A program made the translations under genes and the position numbers. Below the pieces are notes generated by a model. That model had not been told where the DNA came from and made no database searches. It worked only from the letters and a program-made list of their open reading frames with translations. From Macrocybe gigantea (lineage: Eukaryota; Basidiomycota; Agaricomycetes; Agaricales; Callistosporiaceae), in the NCBI GenBank assembly GCA_011319805.1, contig SJRY01000228.1, positions 1-64,000 of the forward strand: a stretch of 64,000 nucleotides of DNA. Direction: 5' to 3'. Of the stretch, positions 54,664-64,000 are shown piece by piece (the stretch's first letter is position 1; the number at the start of each line of letters is the position of its first letter).

Positions 54664-56081
54664 ATGTATCACAACAACTCTATCAGAATCCTTGCGGGTT
54701 AGTCCTCCACATGCGTGGCGTCCTTGTCGCGAACGAGCTCCGAACTGACCAATCCGTGCGCTGAACAGGGAATAGCCACCCCGAGCTCGCCCAAGCCGTG
54801 GCTGAGCGGTGAGCTGCTCTCTCCCCCCATGAGTTGGCAGCGCATAGAAACAGAGCTCGAACTGGAAAAATTCCTGCTCGTTCCCTCTGTAGGCTCAACG
54901 TTCCTCTCGTCCCGTGCACTGTCAAAAAGTTCTCCAACGGGGAGATCAACGTCAAGATCTCCGAGTCCGTCCGGGATGAGGACGTGTTCATCATCCAGTC
55001 CGGGTGCAGCGATGTCAATGACAACTTTATGGACTTCTCATCCTCGTCTCGGCCTGCAAGACCGCTTCGGCGCGGCGCATCACGGCCGTGATCCCGTGCT
55101 TCCCGTACGCGAGAATGGACAAGAAGGACAAGTCACGCGCGCCGATCACCGCTAAGCTGGTGGCGAACATGCTCACCGTCGCTGGCTGCGATCACGTCAT
55201 CACCATGGACCTGCACGCTAGCCAGATTCAAGGCTTTTTCGACATTCCCGTGGACAATCTGTACTCGGAGCCTCTGATGATCTCTTACATAAAGATCCAC
55301 ATCCCGGGATGGGAAAACAGCATTATCGTCAGCCCTGATGCGGGCGGTGCCAAACGGTGAGCGTCGGCTTCTTGCGCTGCTTCCTGCTTTTGTCCTTCGC
55401 TCTTCGGGAGGAGTATCTTTTCAAGTTTATTGTCTTGCTTACGGCCACTCTTTAACAGGGTGACCGCCATTGCAGACAAATTGGGAGTAGATTTTGCCAT
55501 CATTCACCGGAAACGGGATGGCAAGATTGATGGTGCGCCAGAGCGCATGGAAATCCTAGTTGGAGACGTCAAAGACAAGGCGAGATTATACGTCGCTTGT
55601 TGCCGAGTCTATTCCTTCTGACTGTTGTCACTCAGGTCGCTATTCTTGTCGACGACATGATCGACACTGGCACGACATTATCTATGGCCGCTAAAACGTT
55701 ACATGAGAAAGGAGCACAGTCTGTCCATGCCCTCATCTCGCATGGTAAGCCCTGTTTATAGCACCGTTGAGAATTATCTCCATTCATCGACTTTTTCCAA
55801 GGACTCCTATCTGGCACGAACATGTCGTCCATCCAAGAGCTGCCATTGCAGGAGCTTGTGGTGCGTAGCCCAGCTGTCCATGACGTCATTCGGCTGACCG
55901 ATCTTGGAAGGTGACAAACACGATACCACAAAGGCAACATGCCGCAATGTGCGCAAAGCTGCGGACGATTGACATCGGCCCGACGATCGCGGAGAGTATC
56001 CGCAGGACCCACAACGGCGAGAGCATCAGTCTGCTGTTTGGCGAGTGGGCAGAGACTTCGACCAATATCGCGGTCATTTGA
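54664..56081 (+). CDS. PRS: Ribose-phosphate pyrophosphokinase (PRPP synthetase)
   Basis: The short first exon is [11 protein letters not shown], then [40 protein letters not shown] and [10 protein letters not shown]. The active-site region is [20 protein letters not shown] then [20 protein letters not shown]. It ends with the PRPP loop [21 protein letters not shown]-terminus: [17 protein letters not shown]. It makes PRPP from ribose 5-phosphate and ATP for nucleotide, His and Trp synthesis. Introns lie near 54698-54768, 54807-54890, 55358-55458, 55578-55635, 55743-55800 and 55860-55915. One base is missing from the frame at about 55033, between NDNFM and [10 protein letters not shown], with no intron to explain it. 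In an essential gene this suggests a sequence error. Confidence 0.9.
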
Positions 56082-56434
56082 GCTTTTTTGCTTTTTCTCT
56101 GGCCTTTTTCATCTCGCATGTATTCTATATGTTCTCGCACTCGGATAGAGCATCTTCGCAACCCAGCGTACAACTTAGCTAGCCACGTACATCCCAAAAA
56201 GTTTTCATTGGAAAACACCGACTATATCATAACGCAATTCACGCATTGTCATGGGCATTTGTCTTCTTTTTTTTTTCCTGTGGATGAGCGTTGAGACTGA
56301 CAGAAAGTGAATTGGAGCTTGTGTGATCGGCAATCCATAAGACCTGCTAGGCTAACAGATCGATGACATCGCTGCGATGCACGATGGCGCATCATCCTCT
56401 TAATGGGGAACCTAATCATTCGTTAGAGCAACAG
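56082..56434. other. Convergent intergenic, PRS / member h
   Basis: T-rich 3' regions. Nothing else seen. Confidence 0.4.
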
Positions 56435-57846
56435 TCATTGTGCGCCGAGCGTGGTGGTCGACGCTCTAGTGTGATACTCAGGCGGAAGGTCATTATATAC
56501 AGAGGAGCCATGAGTCGGAGTTTCCAAAGCGTCCGCAGATTCAAAAGCCTCTGCCTGCCCCCCTGACGTGTAAGGGTAAGGAGGGCGACCGGAGGAAGCA
56601 TGGGTCGGAAGCCTGTCCGACCTGGCGTGGATCACGGCGGGCACAAACGTCTGCTTGTATAGCACGCGCCCCTCTGCGGCTCGAGTTGAGAGAGCGAACC
56701 TGCGGCGTTGATGCGAGAAAGAGAGAAACGAACCTTTCGTGCTCGGCGTGGCGGTGCTCCTCAACGCTCTGAATGGAGTCAGGCTGCCGTTGCCACGCGC
56801 TCGACGGGCGAGCGGACATTTTTTGCATCCCCAGTAAATGAGGGCGCCCAGAATCGAGGCTACCAAGAAGGCGCACAGGCTTCCGACGATGGCGCCGATT
56901 CGGAGCGTGGATGATGCGTCCGGAGCGCTCGAGTCGGTGGCCATCACGGACATCGCGACAGTCATCGTTTTTGAAGTTTGGTGCGCCGTGTTGCTGGAGC
57001 GGGTCATGCGAGTGCCTGTCTTTCGACGCGTTGTCGTGTGTTTCTTGGTGGTCGTGGTCAGCGGGGAGCCGTGGACGCGGCGGTAGTGATTGTGCGTCGG
57101 TGTAGGCGTTGGCAGGAGACGGTGGCTCGTTTTTTCGGAATGAAGAAAATTCGAGTCGTTGAAGCATGTAAGATGTCTGAGCGTGGTGCGGTGTCGACAT
57201 GAAGTCAAGAGACAATGGAACAGAACTTACCCCGAAGTTTATACACAGGACTTGTAGCCAGTTCAGTCCTTTCAGGTCTGCAAAGCGTCAATGAACGAAT
57301 TGCCTATGTAAGCCTATGAAGGGTTAGAACGCACGTCAAAGATACGACTCGAAGCTGAAGCTCAGTGCTGTTGCTATGGTTGGGTGACTATCGTGTGCCT
57401 GTGAGCCCATGCATATGCGCTCACCTCTGGCATTCACCTCCTGAAAGGCCAGATAGAGGTGCGCGAAGCGATTCCCGGGAGACAAGGACGTCGCGTTTTA
57501 ATGGCATCGTATATCCAGGAGAGTCCACCACAGCATAAAGGTCCATCGAAGGCGGATCCCCAGGTTCCTATATCCAGGAAATGTCCAGACTCGTATCGTC
57601 ACCATCAAGCATGGCCAGCATGCTCAGCGAACGCAACGCCCACGAAGGAGCACAAGACAGCAACCTGGCGCTCTTTTCTGTTAGCATAAGCACGTCGATC
57701 CGAAGAAGAATTGCTTCACATGAAACAGAACGCGGTCGCGATGATGAAGCGCATCTGGAGAGCTGCCGTAGTGTTGCAAACGAGGACTGACTTTGCTCGA
57801 GGAATCTGGGGACTTTATCGTCAGTTCTGGTCGGCGATAACTCCAT
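56435..57846 (-). pseudogene. Single-pass membrane protein with PPEY tail, family member h, with in-frame stop
   Basis: The ectodomain exon (57640-57440) reads MLDGDDTSLDISWI, a TAG stop, then EPGDPPSMDLYAVVDSPGYT and VLVSRESLRAPL. Member i has the matching LNVTWKSDPGDPASMDLYAT and DISRESFVVL, so TAG sits where i has Ser. A Thr-rich stalk (TTTTKKHTTTRRKTG) follows, then a helix (GAIVGSLCAFLVASILGALI), CKKCPLARRARG and a tail ending DLPPEYHTRASTTTLGAQ. Only the ectodomain holds a stop; the rest (56435-57208) is one long open frame. If the stop is real, the gene is dead or is read from an internal start. It is the closest paralogue of member i, about 5 kb away on the same strand. Confidence 0.58.
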
Positions 57847-59030
57847 TGTTCATAACGGGTTGGACATAGCATTTGACGGTTGCGCCCTTTCCGAGGATAC
57901 AGTCGTGACCTAAATGATGTTGAAAGGCCTTTATGCCTGCTGCTCCAAGGCCGCATGAGATCTCACCTCGATGATGGCCACATACCTTTCCCTTTGAACA
58001 TGTGTTGATCCTGTCAGACACCTTCATCCCCAGATATACATTTCACTACCGCCGGTGATAGGAATGATTATCCAGGTCGACAGTTTGGAAGTCCTTATAT
58101 GTCTTTGACATTCCCTCCCTGTGTTTCCGAGGATGGAGGGTTTGCGATAGATCAACTTCAAGACTCTTCGGGTTATTAACAGATGCAATCATGAGCAATT
58201 GCACAGTCAATTTGCACTGTATGGAGAAGATGTGTTGGAGACAAGTGTGCTGTGCTGCGGCCGATATCGCTGTACTAGGCATGTCGCATAAGTTGTCCTA
58301 GCAAAAGATGATCGCTCAGGCAGCAAGACAGGCCAAGAGTTGCCTCGAAATCACTTGAACTGTAAGCTCCCCGACTAGGCTAATGCCTGTCTGTTCCCAC
58401 GGCCACAAGAACATCGAGACGCCAAGCACTGATCATCTCTCAAGCAGTCGAGAAATGATATCAGAGCATGTATAAGACCAGGGAATCCCAAAGACCATGC
58501 CGACTGAACGAAGACAGCTGCGGAGGGGCGGGGGTTGAGTTGGGTCGGGTTGAAAGACCTTGACCGTGAAAACCGGCCTGTGCTCGATGAAGCAATGGAA
58601 CATGGAAATAGTGCTGAATATCTCTTTTTATCCCGTGTCATCCTCAGCGTCAATGTGAAACACGGAGACATCATGATCTGCAGGATTGTGTGCAGACGCT
58701 GAGATGATTAAGATCTCCAGCCGGATTACAAGGGCCGTTTTGTTCTGCAGTTAGTGTGCAAACGAAGGCGTAGAGTCGCAGTCGGATCAGTGCATGGCAT
58801 GACGAGAATCGGGCTAGGCGTTATCGATTTCATCAATAATACTTAGACCCACGTCGTTGCTGGAAGCGTCGACGACATTCTATCGCGCACGTCCATGGAA
58901 GTCATATGGCCATGACGGATCCGGGCGATGTTGAGATGTCTTCCCAGGATCCAATAGAGTTGTGTGGAAGAGGCATAGCGTGTTACTGACCAAATTAGTC
59001 GTCTTTCGATCCCGAACCACCAACCTCAAC
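57847..59030. other. Gene-poor region, member h / DOPA dioxygenase
   Basis: Short open frames on the minus strand (57850-58280 and 58375-58674) show no W-DP core, helix or known domain. A degenerate family copy is possible but not supported. The right end contains the dioxygenase promoter. Confidence 0.4.
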
Positions 59031-60270
59031 ATGACCAAGCCGCCGACCGATCTCGAGGCTGTGGTCAATTCCGAGATCAAGTACCATTTCTCCCTGTGCC
59101 GTTGCCTTCGTAGATGAATGCGAGCGCTGATCTTGGAACCGTGGAACAGGGAATGGCACTTTCGTGAGTTTTACGAAAGCACTGCATTCTTTGTGCTCAA
59201 GTCTCGAACAACACGCCCGGGTTCTTTCTTCGCTTTGCCCTTGCTAGACATATATTTTCACCAGAACAACGCTGAGGAGCACCATGCTGCGTTGGAATTG
59301 CGAGACGCGGTGTTGAGGCTGCGACGCGACGGCGCGTTTGTTGCCGTGCCCCTCTTCCGAATCAATACCGCACCAATCGGTCCACACCCGGTGGGTAAGT
59401 CATCCCCGTCTTGTTCTCGTGACACCGAATTCACGATTCATGTTTTTATCCTACCTTCAAACTGACACCGACTCTGTACATCGGAATCTGCCTTTCCCTA
59501 TCCTCCGCCTTTTGTTCTTGGTTTTCGATATCGACGTTCCGCGGGCGCCCATCATCAGGCTCGTACGAGATATGGGTTCCTTCGGAAACCTTCGCATCCG
59601 TCTTTTCCTATCTCTGCATGAACCGCGGAAGGCTTAGGTGAAGGTCCTGTCCCTATTTCCATTTCCGCCTGTGTTTCCATTTCCACCCTTCCCTCCCCCC
59701 TTTGGGACCAATCCTCGAAGTGAATGTAAACACAAACAGTTAGTTAACGCATTAATACCCTAGCATCTTGGTGCACCCTCTGACACGTGAAGGGGTAAGT
59801 TTCTCGCTGTTTTACTGTTTTGGTTGGACACTGGCGCAGATTGTGACCTTTCCTTGACAGCGAAGGTCTGTTTTGTTCATTACTCAGGCTGTCCACTCAT
59901 ATGAACGCTAACTTTTATCCCCTCCCATCTACACTTCTAAATCGAAAAACAAAACAGCGACCACGAAACGCGCAACGCTTGGATCGGGCCTTCCTTCCCT
60001 CTCGATCTAGATGTTCTCCCTGTCCGGAGCGACAACATCCCGCTCCAGTACCCGAGTCTCAGTACGTCATCATGTCCTATATCCATATACGTTCCAACCT
60101 TCGCGTCAATCGATTGATATCGCCATTTATTTCCTCATTCAAATGCAGAACTGGGCTATTCGTCTGCCGCACCTCCTTTCACGTTGGACGAGCGCCGCAG
60201 AATGGGCGCCAATGTGGAGCACATCTTGAGCGGCGAGAAGGAAGCTGCAAGAGCACCCCCGAGGGATTAA
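59031..60270 (+). CDS. dodA: DOPA 4,5-dioxygenase (extradiol)
   Basis: Spliced reading: MTKPPTDLEAVVNSEIK, then NREWHFHIYFHQNNAEEHHA, LELRDAVLRLRRDGAFVAVP, INTAPIGPHPVG, SYEIWVPSETFASVFSYLCM, NRGRL and SILVHPLTRE. The C-terminus is APPFTLDERRRMGANVEHIL then SGEKEAARAPPRD. The HFHIYF and PIGPHP His clusters and the VHPLT motif are family landmarks. The enzyme opens the DOPA ring to seco-DOPA (4,5- and, in fungi, also 2,3-cleavage), giving betalamic acid or muscaflavin. Introns: about 59080-59149, 59164-59248, 59395-59559, 59637-59762 and 59798-59888 or later. The exon between 59890 and 60140 is uncertain. No other pigment gene is adjacent. Confidence 0.85.
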
Positions 60271-60863
60271 TAGTCTCGACTTTCCAGCTTTATGTTCATG
60301 CTTTGCCTGGCTAGGTTCTATACTCTTTTCTATTGTGTATTCATTGTTCACTTCTGCGGCTTTCGGTTACCCTCCGAATTTGTCCTCTCGATGCTGTTCA
60401 GAAGCACACAATACACTGATTCAAACGAACGACCTTCTAGGAAACATTGGCAGGATTGGATGTCTGTATGTCTTTAAAAATAAGTGTTGGCGGGCTCCTG
60501 CATCATAAACCGGGCGAGTAGGTGCTTCTGCAAGTTCAAATAGGTTAAACGGAAGTGTCAGCATCACATTTATCGTCCGAACTGTCGCTGGATGTCATCT
60601 TGCTAGTCACGGTAATCATGCAAAATTTTGATCCTCATGATCATTACCTCCAGGCCTAGGGAAAATTCTAAGACTCTGACAGAGTGGGTCAGAACAGACG
60701 CCAACGAACATATGATTTCTTCCATTCTTCTGATAACAAGGATTCAAACAATGAAGAGTCTGTTACACATAACAAGGAATGAACGATAGGATATATGTGG
60801 TCTGAAGAGCCAACACGCAAGATAACCCTTTGCCAGGAATGTGCGCATCAACAACAATGATCG
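60271..60863. other. Convergent intergenic, dodA / member i
   Basis: AT-rich, with 3' untranslated regions. No gene seen. Confidence 0.4.
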
Positions 60864-62495
60864 TCATGCCACGGAGGCGTAGCTTGGGGTTCGGCTTCTG
60901 TATTCTGGCGGGGGGTCGTTGTATGCAAAAGAATAATCGACCGACAGGTCCTCGTCCGATGACGATTGATGAAACTGACTCGAATTCCTCGCAGCGCTCT
61001 CAGCTATCCAAGTAGATTGGGGGATTGCAGTAAATCGTTCAAGAGCAGGTTCGCAGCGCGTTGATCCGATGCGTGACCCAAAGCTGCTGCCATCTCCGCC
61101 TCTGTAGAGTTAGTGAATAGACCATGGTGAGCTTTGCAGTTGAGATGATAAAGATCCAAGATAGAAACCTTTGGCGTTCGCCGGAGCGTCGCTGGTTATA
61201 GCGTCATATGGTGTGACTTTATTTCGGTTTCGGCGATTGCGCACATTTCTGCGGTACATCCAGGCAAAAAGGATTGAGGAACCGGCAGCCAGTATTCCAA
61301 CAACAACGAAAAGAGCGGTTCGGAGAGAAGATGGCATGGGCCTCGTCGCCTCATCTGGCCTGCTGATGGCAGTGAAAACCACGATGCTGGTCTGAGTGTC
61401 AACGGGAGTCCAAATTGTTGTAACATTTTGACTGTGTCTGGGAGACATGGTATCGACCCCAGAGGTAGGAAAAGGGACGCTCTGTGGCGTGAGAATGGTT
61501 GGGGTAGCTTCAGTGCTGGGACCTCCTTGCGATGAAGTGAGTGTAGAGATGGTGTATGATGTACTGGATGTAGGGAAATAAGTACGGATAGAGGACAGGG
61601 AAGTGGCACGAGAAGAACGCGTCCCGGGCGTGATGGGAGGGCCGTGGGTGGGGGGAATACGGTATGTAGGCAAGACAGTGACGTGGACCGTGATAATGAA
61701 GCCGAGCCGACTGGTGGAGAAGGGAAGCACAGCACCAATTTTGATAGAAGCAGAGGGACCTTGGCGACGGATTATTAGAGGGGAGGTTTGCATGTCTGGC
61801 GAGTACGTCGTGACGGTAGGGCTCGAAGTCGCCCTGGGGGTACTTCGGCATGAGCGTTCTACGCAGCGGCGGGTGTAGGCGACGTACGCTTTTGAGAAGG
61901 AAATAAAAGTGTTTCCTAGCTCGTGAGCTTCTGGGCTGCGAGGAAATCATCAACGGAGCGAGCTATACGAGAGTGTCCGAAACGTACGTTGAAGGAAAGG
62001 CTCGGACTCGCGTTCCCGAACTGCTGCAATGTGCATTGATGGGTTTTTTTTTCTTCAGGATCACATGGAAAGAGAATGGAATACTCACTTTAGGTCTTCC
62101 CATCGGGGGACTTCAGAACGTAGTACTACAAATGATTCTCTAGAGATGTCGACTTCGTGTTTGATGGTGATCCAGCCGTGACCGGGCGGAAAATCTCTCG
62201 TGGCATAGAGATCCATCGAAGCAGGATCCCCAGGGTCCGATTTCCAGGTGACGTTCAAACATGCATCGGCCAGAATAGTCGCCCTCAACGAATTCAGTGC
62301 CTTCGCAGGCACATGACTGCGGGTAATTCTTCTAGTCAGTATCGACCTGGATCTGAAATTGAATCGTCTTACGCCGAGGCCAACACAAACCATACACCCA
62401 GGCGCATTTGAGTGCTGTTCCGGACAGCGTAAAGCGAGGTCTCGTTTAAGGAATCCGCCTGCTTTATTGCAGATTTCCATCGATGATGGTTTCAA
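60864..62495 (-). CDS. Single-pass membrane protein with PPPEY tail, family member i
   Basis: The ectodomain (about 62410-62090) reads ATILADACLNVTWKSDPGDP then SMDLYATRDFPPGHGW and KHEVDISRESFVVLRSEVPR. The stalk (about 61790-61350) is Ser/Thr/Pro-rich (TRSSRATSLSSIRTYFPTSS). The helix is LRTALFVVVGILAAGSSILF, then WMYRRNVRNRRNRNK. After an intron near 61110-61170 comes a helical part (AEMAAALGHASDQRAANLLL), and the gene ends with YNDPPPEYRSRTPSYASVA at 60864. The last two parts are in different frames (change near 61030, at a C run), so a small intron or error is needed. The first exon and signal peptide are not clear. It is the most complete minus-strand member. PPPEY would bind WW domains. 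Confidence 0.6.
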
Positions 62496-62849
62496 GGCGG
62501 GAAGGGCAACTCATTTCATCTGATAATGAAGGACGTCATGATCAACGTATCTTGGATGCAAGATTGCACGCATGGAGACATGTCGCAGATGTCCAGAACC
62601 GTTGATCAACAGCTTCTTGTGTGTGGCGGCAACTGACATCACGACACCGAGCTCTAAAAAAACCAGTGGCAATTTGATCTTTCTGTTGAACGATAACTTT
62701 TACAAGGCTTTAAATTGTATACCACGAAGAAATGCAGGAACAAGATCGTGGTCCCTTCAATAGTTCCTATGTAACATATGAACAATAAGTAACGGAGTCT
62801 AGGGCGAGAACGACGCGAAACTGATCGTACGACTGAGAGCCATAGCGCT
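62496..62849. other. Intergenic, member i promoter / glyoxalase-like 3' end
   Basis: No coding signal supported. Confidence 0.4.
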
Positions 62850-63914
62850 TCATGCAGATTCCGGAATCCAAACAATTTTGCCATATGGTGTCTTTCCTTC
62901 CTTGCGCTCTCGTCCGCCATCAACCAGAAAGGCAACCTCGAATATACCCACTCGCTCATGTGCGAGCTGCCGAACGAACTCAACTTCCTCGTCGTTGGCC
63001 GGGCAACTGAGTATCAGGTTTGGTCTCTGGGGATTCCCAGTCGCGACGGTAGTGTCCAAAAGCCATTTGGCTTTGTCTGCGCCAGAGGAGAGAGGAGATA
63101 TTCCTAGCACCGTCGTGATATCGTGGGACAGCTCGGCGAAATGCCTATGATCGCAAAGGGCCCGTACGTGTGCAACTCCACGTACAGTGGATGGATGATC
63201 AGTGTTACTCGGCGGATCGAGAGGAACCTAGAAAGAAGTCTGCCTGAGTATGCCAAAACTCGACACGCACTACAAGACGCCCACCCTCAATCGTCGTGGG
63301 GTGACGTCTCCACAGAAGAAAGGCAGAATGCCCCGGCATTTCTGAGGTGGGTCAGTAACAAGCCACTCGACGAGTTGACCGTCCGGCCTTATGCGACCGC
63401 CTGCCTCTTCGGCGTCGTAACGGACAGCGGCACCTTGCTTTTCTGCACGTTGATTGATGACATCGGATATCTTGGTAACAAGAGATCCATTGCCAAGGAA
63501 GGCAAAGTCTATCCAGCCGGGGGTTGGTAGCCCAGTAATGCTTTTCGCGTTCTTCACGTTCCGGAGACCCGGGAGGGTAGTATGAAACAGGGTGCAGAAA
63601 TGCAATCAGCTCAATATAGACACCGTCCTTCAGCACCTACAAGTGGGGAAAGCGAGAGATTGTTCAATTATGTCTATCCGAAGAATATCGTCTCTGCACT
63701 TACGACGAGTGCATTCGCGGTCAAGCCATCGGTATGAGTCCCGCCTGGTATCACCCTATCAAGGGATCATTATTCGAGTAGAAGGACGAGCAGGAGTTGC
63801 CTCGACTTACTTGAAGCCCAAGTCTTTGAACTGTGTTGAGGCCTGCTCTACAGTCCCCGGCGGCGTCAGATGCACGATATGATCAAGGGTCTTCGTGTTT
63901 GTCGATACAACCAT
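62850..63914 (-). CDS. Glyoxalase-like domain protein (Glyoxalase_3 type)
   Basis: Starts MVVSTNTKTLDHIVHLTPPG then TVEQASTQFKDLGFK; after an intron comes GGTHTDGLTANALVVLKDGV then YIELIAFLHP. Further parts are PGWIDFAFLGNGSLVTKISD, GGRIRPDGQLVEWLVTDPPQ, RGILPFFCGDVTPR, then VLGISPLSSGADKAKWLLDT and a tail FEVAFLVDGGRERKEGKTPY. This fits the Glyoxalase_3 family of the vicinal oxygen chelate fold, common in fungi and of unknown substrate. A frame break lies at a G5 run (63519-63523; C run on the coding strand) between EKHYW and PGWIDFAF: one base fewer would join the frames. Introns near 63700-63810, 63638-63705 and 63120-63290; the last border is unclear. Confidence 0.75.
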
Positions 63915-64000
63915 GGGGCGCAGAATGTCGTTACTCCAATGTTAGGAAAGCGATATCAGGCAAGACGCTGACTGTAAGACAGCATTCGCTGGCGTATTTA

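Noticed and set aside
1..64000. CRISPR arrays, bacterial operons or prophage
   Set aside because: No spaced short repeats; spliced genes and fungal families throughout show a eukaryotic nuclear origin.

Overview
The window looks like nuclear DNA from a mushroom-forming basidiomycete (Agaricomycetes). Genes are dense and lie on both strands. They are split by many very short introns of about 50-80 bases with GT..AG ends. The gene content fits this group: polysaccharide lyase 14, several GH12 glucanases, cerato-platanin, DOPA 4,5-dioxygenase, double-BTB proteins and tyrosine-recombinase retrotransposons. All identifications come from reading translations by eye. No database search was run, and most exon borders are approximate.

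Layout. 0.8-8 kb is housekeeping: a RING/coiled-coil protein, RNA polymerase I subunit RPA34, the SAGA subunit Ada3/Ngg1 and an SLC41-type Mg2+ carrier. 8-10 kb holds a polysaccharide lyase 14. 10-13.8 kb holds intact and decayed members of a single-pass membrane protein family. 13.8-25.1 kb is two tyrosine-recombinase (Ngaro-like) retrotransposons, one inserted inside a terminal repeat of the other. 25.3-29.5 kb has two more members of the membrane family. 29.9-33.3 kb has a Hos2-type histone deacetylase and the GPI-remodelling protein Per1/PGAP3. 34-49 kb has three GH12 genes, two double-BTB genes, a CNNM/Mam3-type transporter, tRNA methyltransferase Trm2 and a cerato-platanin. 50-52.4 kb and 56.4-62.5 kb have more members of the membrane family. 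Between and after them lie glutamate 5-kinase, PRPP synthetase, DOPA dioxygenase and a glyoxalase-like protein.

Two things stand out. First, the nested retroelements keep a complete A1-ORFs-B1-A2-B2 split-repeat architecture. Removing the inner element restores the outer repeat exactly, with no target-site duplication, and the outer pol frame is interrupted by exactly four TGA codons. Second, the dispersed family of putative surface receptors (ectodomain with a W-x-D-P core, Ser/Thr-rich stalk, one membrane helix, basic stop-transfer, C-terminal PPxY motif) has at least five members with PPxY, plus relics.

Many otherwise good genes, including essential ones (RPA34, glutamate 5-kinase, PRPP synthetase), show a single-base frame break, often in a homopolymer. 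Sequence error is therefore a real possibility, and frameshift-based pseudogene claims should be treated with caution.
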